A stretch of 64,000 bases of DNA from Glycomyces sp. TRM65418 (GTDB lineage Bacteria; Actinomycetota; Actinomycetes; Mycobacteriales; Micromonosporaceae). This document shows, one piece after another, positions 61,923-64,000 of this stretch (positions are counted from its first letter, which is position 1; each line of letters begins with the position of its first letter). Both the position numbers and the translations under genes were made by a program. The notes under the pieces are model-generated. The model ran no database searches, was not told the origin of the DNA, and saw only the letters and a program-made list of their open reading frames with translations. Location of the stretch: assembly GCF_019710475.1 (NCBI RefSeq), contig NZ_JAJFAX010000001.1:186001-250000 (forward strand), read 5' to 3'.

Positions 61923-64000
61923 TGGCGGCCTCCTTCTCGGTCAGGACCAGCGTGCGGGGCGCGATCAGTTCCTGGGCTTGCTTGGCGAGGACGGCCTTGT
62001 ACTCGCGCGGGATGACCTTCGTGAAGCCGCTCGCGGCCCTCGGCCAGTCGGCCAGGAGCTCCGCGGCCACGGCCGAACCGGTGGCCCGCTCGTGGCGCTG
62101 CAGCAGCGAGTGGACCAGGTCGATGTCGGAGGCCGACAGCGGGTCCAGATCCGCCAGCGCGGTGTTGGTGCGGGACTCGTCCAGGCGCCACACGTAGGCG
62201 GTGCCGCCGGACATGCCGGCCGCGAAGTTGCGGCCGGTGGGGCCGAGGACGAGGACGGTGCCGCCGGTCATGTACTCGCAGCCGTGGTCGCCCACGCCTT
62301 CGACGACGGCGACGGCGCCGGAGTTGCGGACGGCGAAGCGCTCGCCGACCTTGCCGCGCACGTACAGCTCACCGGAGGTGGCGCCGTACAGGATGGTGTT
62401 GCCGGCGATGACGTTCGCCTCGGCCTTGAAGGGCGCGGTCGGGTCGGGCATGAGCGCGATGCGCCCGCCCGAGAGGCCCTTGGCGACGTAGTCGTTGGCG
62501 TCGCCGAGGAGCCTGAAGCTCGCGCCGCGGGTGAGGAACGCACCGAAGGACTGGCCGGCGGTGCCCCGGAAGGTGAGCGAGACGGTGTCGTCGGGCAGGC
62601 CTTCGCGGCGGGCGCGGCTGACCGCGGCGCCGAGGAGCGCGCCGACCGAGCGGTCGGTGTTGCGGATGTCGAGTTCGGCCTCGACCCGCTCGCCGGTCTC
62701 GATGGCGGGACGGGCGAGGTCGACGATGCGGGCCCCGAGGGTCGCTTCGACGCCGTGGTCCTGGACGGCGGCCTGCGTGCGCGGGCCCTCGACGGGAGCG
62801 GCGATGACGTTCGACAGGTCCACCCGGGCGGCCTTGCGGCCGGGGGCGGGGACCTGGCGGAGGCGTTCGACCGCGCCGATGGCCTCGTCCAGCGAGCGGT
62901 AGCCGAGCTCGGCGAGGATCTCGCGGACCTCTTCGGCGATGTAGCGGAAGAAGTTCTCGACGAACTCGGGGCTGCCGGTGTAGCGCTGGCGCAGGACGGG
63001 GTCCTGGGTGGCGACGCCGACGGGGCAGGTGTCGAGGTGGCAGACGCGCATCATGACGCAGCCGGCGACGACGAGTGGGGCGGTGGCGAAGCCGTAGCCC
63101 TCCGCGCCGAGGAGCGCGGCGACGACGACGTCGCGGCCGGTCTTCATCGCGCCGTCCACTTCGAGCCTGACGCGGTCGCGCAGGCCGTTGCGGACGAGGG
63201 TCTGCTGGGCCTCGGCCAGGCCGATCTCCCACGGCGTGCCCGCGTGCTTGATCGAGTTGGCCGGGGACGCGCCGGTGCCGCCGTCGTAGCCGGAGATGAG
63301 GATCGAGTCGGCCTTGGCCTTGGAGACGCCCGCGGCGACGGTGCCGACGCCGACCTCGCTGACCAGCTTCACGTGGACCTCGGCGTCGCCGCCACCGGCG
63401 TGCTTGAGGTCGTGGATGAGCTGGGCGAGGTCCTCGATCGAGTAGATGTCGTGGTGCGGGGGCGGGCTGATGAGCCCCACCCCGGGCGTGGCGTTGCGGG
63501 TCTCGGCGATCCACGGGTGGACCTTGTACCCGGGCAGCTGCCCGCCCTCGCCGGGCTTCGCGCCCTGGGCCATCTTGATCTGGATGGCGTCGGCGGTGGC
63601 GAGGTACTCGGAGGTGACGCCGAAGCGGCCGGAGGCGACCTGCTTGATGGCGCTGCGCCGCTCGGGGTCGTAGAGGCGGTCGACGTCTTCGCCGCCTTCA
63701 CCGGAGTTGGAGCGGCCGCCGAGGCGGTTCATGGCGATCGCGAGGGTCTCGTGCGACTCGATCGAGAGCGCGCCGTAGGACATCGCGCCGGTGTGGAAGC
63801 GCTTGACGATCGCTTCGACCGGTTCGACCTCCTCCAGCGGGACGGCCTCGCGGCTGTCGTCGAAGCCGAGCATGCCGCGCAGGAGCCCGGAGTCGGCGGC
63901 GAGGGCGTCGACCTTCTCGGTGTAGCGCTTGAACACCTCGTACTGGCCCGAGCGGGTGGCGTGCTGGAGCAGGAACACCGTCTCGGGGTTGAACAGGTGG
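61915..64000 (-). CDS. gltB: Glutamate synthase large subunit, 3' part
   Basis: The frame is open to the window edge, so the 5' part (glutamine amidotransferase domain and more) lies outside. About 695 codons are visible. They cover the FMN-binding synthase barrel ([71 protein letters not shown]), the 3Fe-4S cysteines in [16 protein letters not shown], and the C-terminal beta-helix ([36 protein letters not shown]). It makes two glutamates from glutamine and 2-oxoglutarate together with GltD. Confidence 0.96.
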   Translation of the reverse strand, partial: HLFNPETVFLLQHATRSGQYEVFKRYTEKVDALAADSGLLRGMLGFDDSREAVPLEEVEPVEAIVKRFHTGAMSYGALSIESHETLAIAMNRLGGRSNSGEGGEDVDRLYDPERRSAIKQVASGRFGVTSEYLATADAIQIKMAQGAKPGEGGQLPGYKVHPWIAETRNATPGVGLISPPPHHDIYSIEDLAQLIHDLKHAGGGDAEVHVKLVSEVGVGTVAAGVSKAKADSILISGYDGGTGASPANSIKHAGTPWEIGLAEAQQTLVRNGLRDRVRLEVDGAMKTGRDVVVAALLGAEGYGFATAPLVVAGCVMMRVCHLDTCPVGVATQDPVLRQRYTGSPEFVENFFRYIAEEVREILAELGYRSLDEAIGAVERLRQVPAPGRKAARVDLSNVIAAPVEGPRTQAAVQDHGVEATLGARIVDLARPAIETGERVEAELDIRNTDRSVGALLGAAVSRARREGLPDDTVSLTFRGTAGQSFGAFLTRGASFRLLGDANDYVAKGLSGGRIALMPDPTAPFKAEANVIAGNTILYGATSGELYVRGKVGERFAVRNSGAVAVVEGVGDHGCEYMTGGTVLVLGPTGRNFAAGMSGGTAYVWRLDESRTNTALADLDPLSASDIDLVHSLLQRHERATGSAVAAELLADWPRAASGFTKVIPREYKAVLAKQAQELIAPRTLVLTEKEAANA

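Overview
The window is chromosomal DNA of a high-GC actinobacterium. Supporting signs are roughly 70% GC with third-position GC bias throughout, GTG and TTG starts, a mycothiol-dependent-type (MDMPI/DinB) protein, Tat and lipoprotein signals, a Ser/Thr kinase beside an FHA protein, and a gltB-gltD-pyk-tesB block. A member of Glycomycetales, Micromonosporales or a relative would fit, but genus cannot be fixed from sequence alone. I saw no rRNA, complete tRNA, CRISPR array, prophage or insertion sequence.

Layout. 1-7 kb: an ECF42-type sigma factor (5' end outside the window) running in frame into a decayed tyrosine recombinase, a tRNA-like fragment, a DUF488 protein, a minus-strand group (ECF sigma, MDMPI protein, YjbR-HhH protein), an AraC regulator and an alpha/beta hydrolase. 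7-12 kb: a secreted GH43-ricin glycosidase with an operator on its promoter, a DHFR-like reductase, a PadR-GyrI fusion and a LysR regulator. 12-19 kb: Ser/Thr kinase and FHA protein, a DUF1304 pseudogene, KptA, an MFS exporter with a divergent HxlR regulator, and an inositol monophosphatase. 19-25 kb: a decayed GH127 locus with its LacI regulator, and a large secreted phosphodiester glycosidase/phosphoesterase. 25-31 kb: a membrane Hsp70-PASTA protein, 3-methyladenine glycosylase, a cytochrome P450, a GNAT, a secreted intradiol dioxygenase-like lipoprotein and a VOC protein.

31-39 kb: a TetR regulator divergent from a two-gene heterodimeric ABC exporter, an MBL hydrolase, and the thiamine-precursor ECF transporter ykoEDC under a TPP riboswitch. 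39-47 kb: an MGMT-fold protein, a DUF1349 protein, RecQ fused to a phosphoribosyltransferase, two tandem SGNH hydrolases, a DUF4287/SRPBCC protein, an EamA exporter and a lipoprotein. 47-58 kb: a hexanucleotide microsatellite, GH2 beta-galactosidase, CsbD, a coupled gene pair encoding a membrane-anchored type I periplasmic-binding-fold protein and a partner resembling an NTPase without Walker A, a GNAT, a sulfotransferase and an acyltransferase-SGNH protein. 58-64 kb: tesB, pyk, gltD and the 3' part of gltB.

Themes. Many genes appear to be leaderless: a TANNNT hexamer ends 6-8 nt before the start codon in at least 13 of them. Carbohydrate genes (GH43, GH127 remnant, LacI, GH2) carry palindromic operators, and the GH127 target of the LacI gene is broken. 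The least familiar loci are the sigma-recombinase fusion, the binding-protein/NTPase-like pair at 51.0-53.5 kb, the PadR-GyrI fusion and the Hsp70-PASTA protein.
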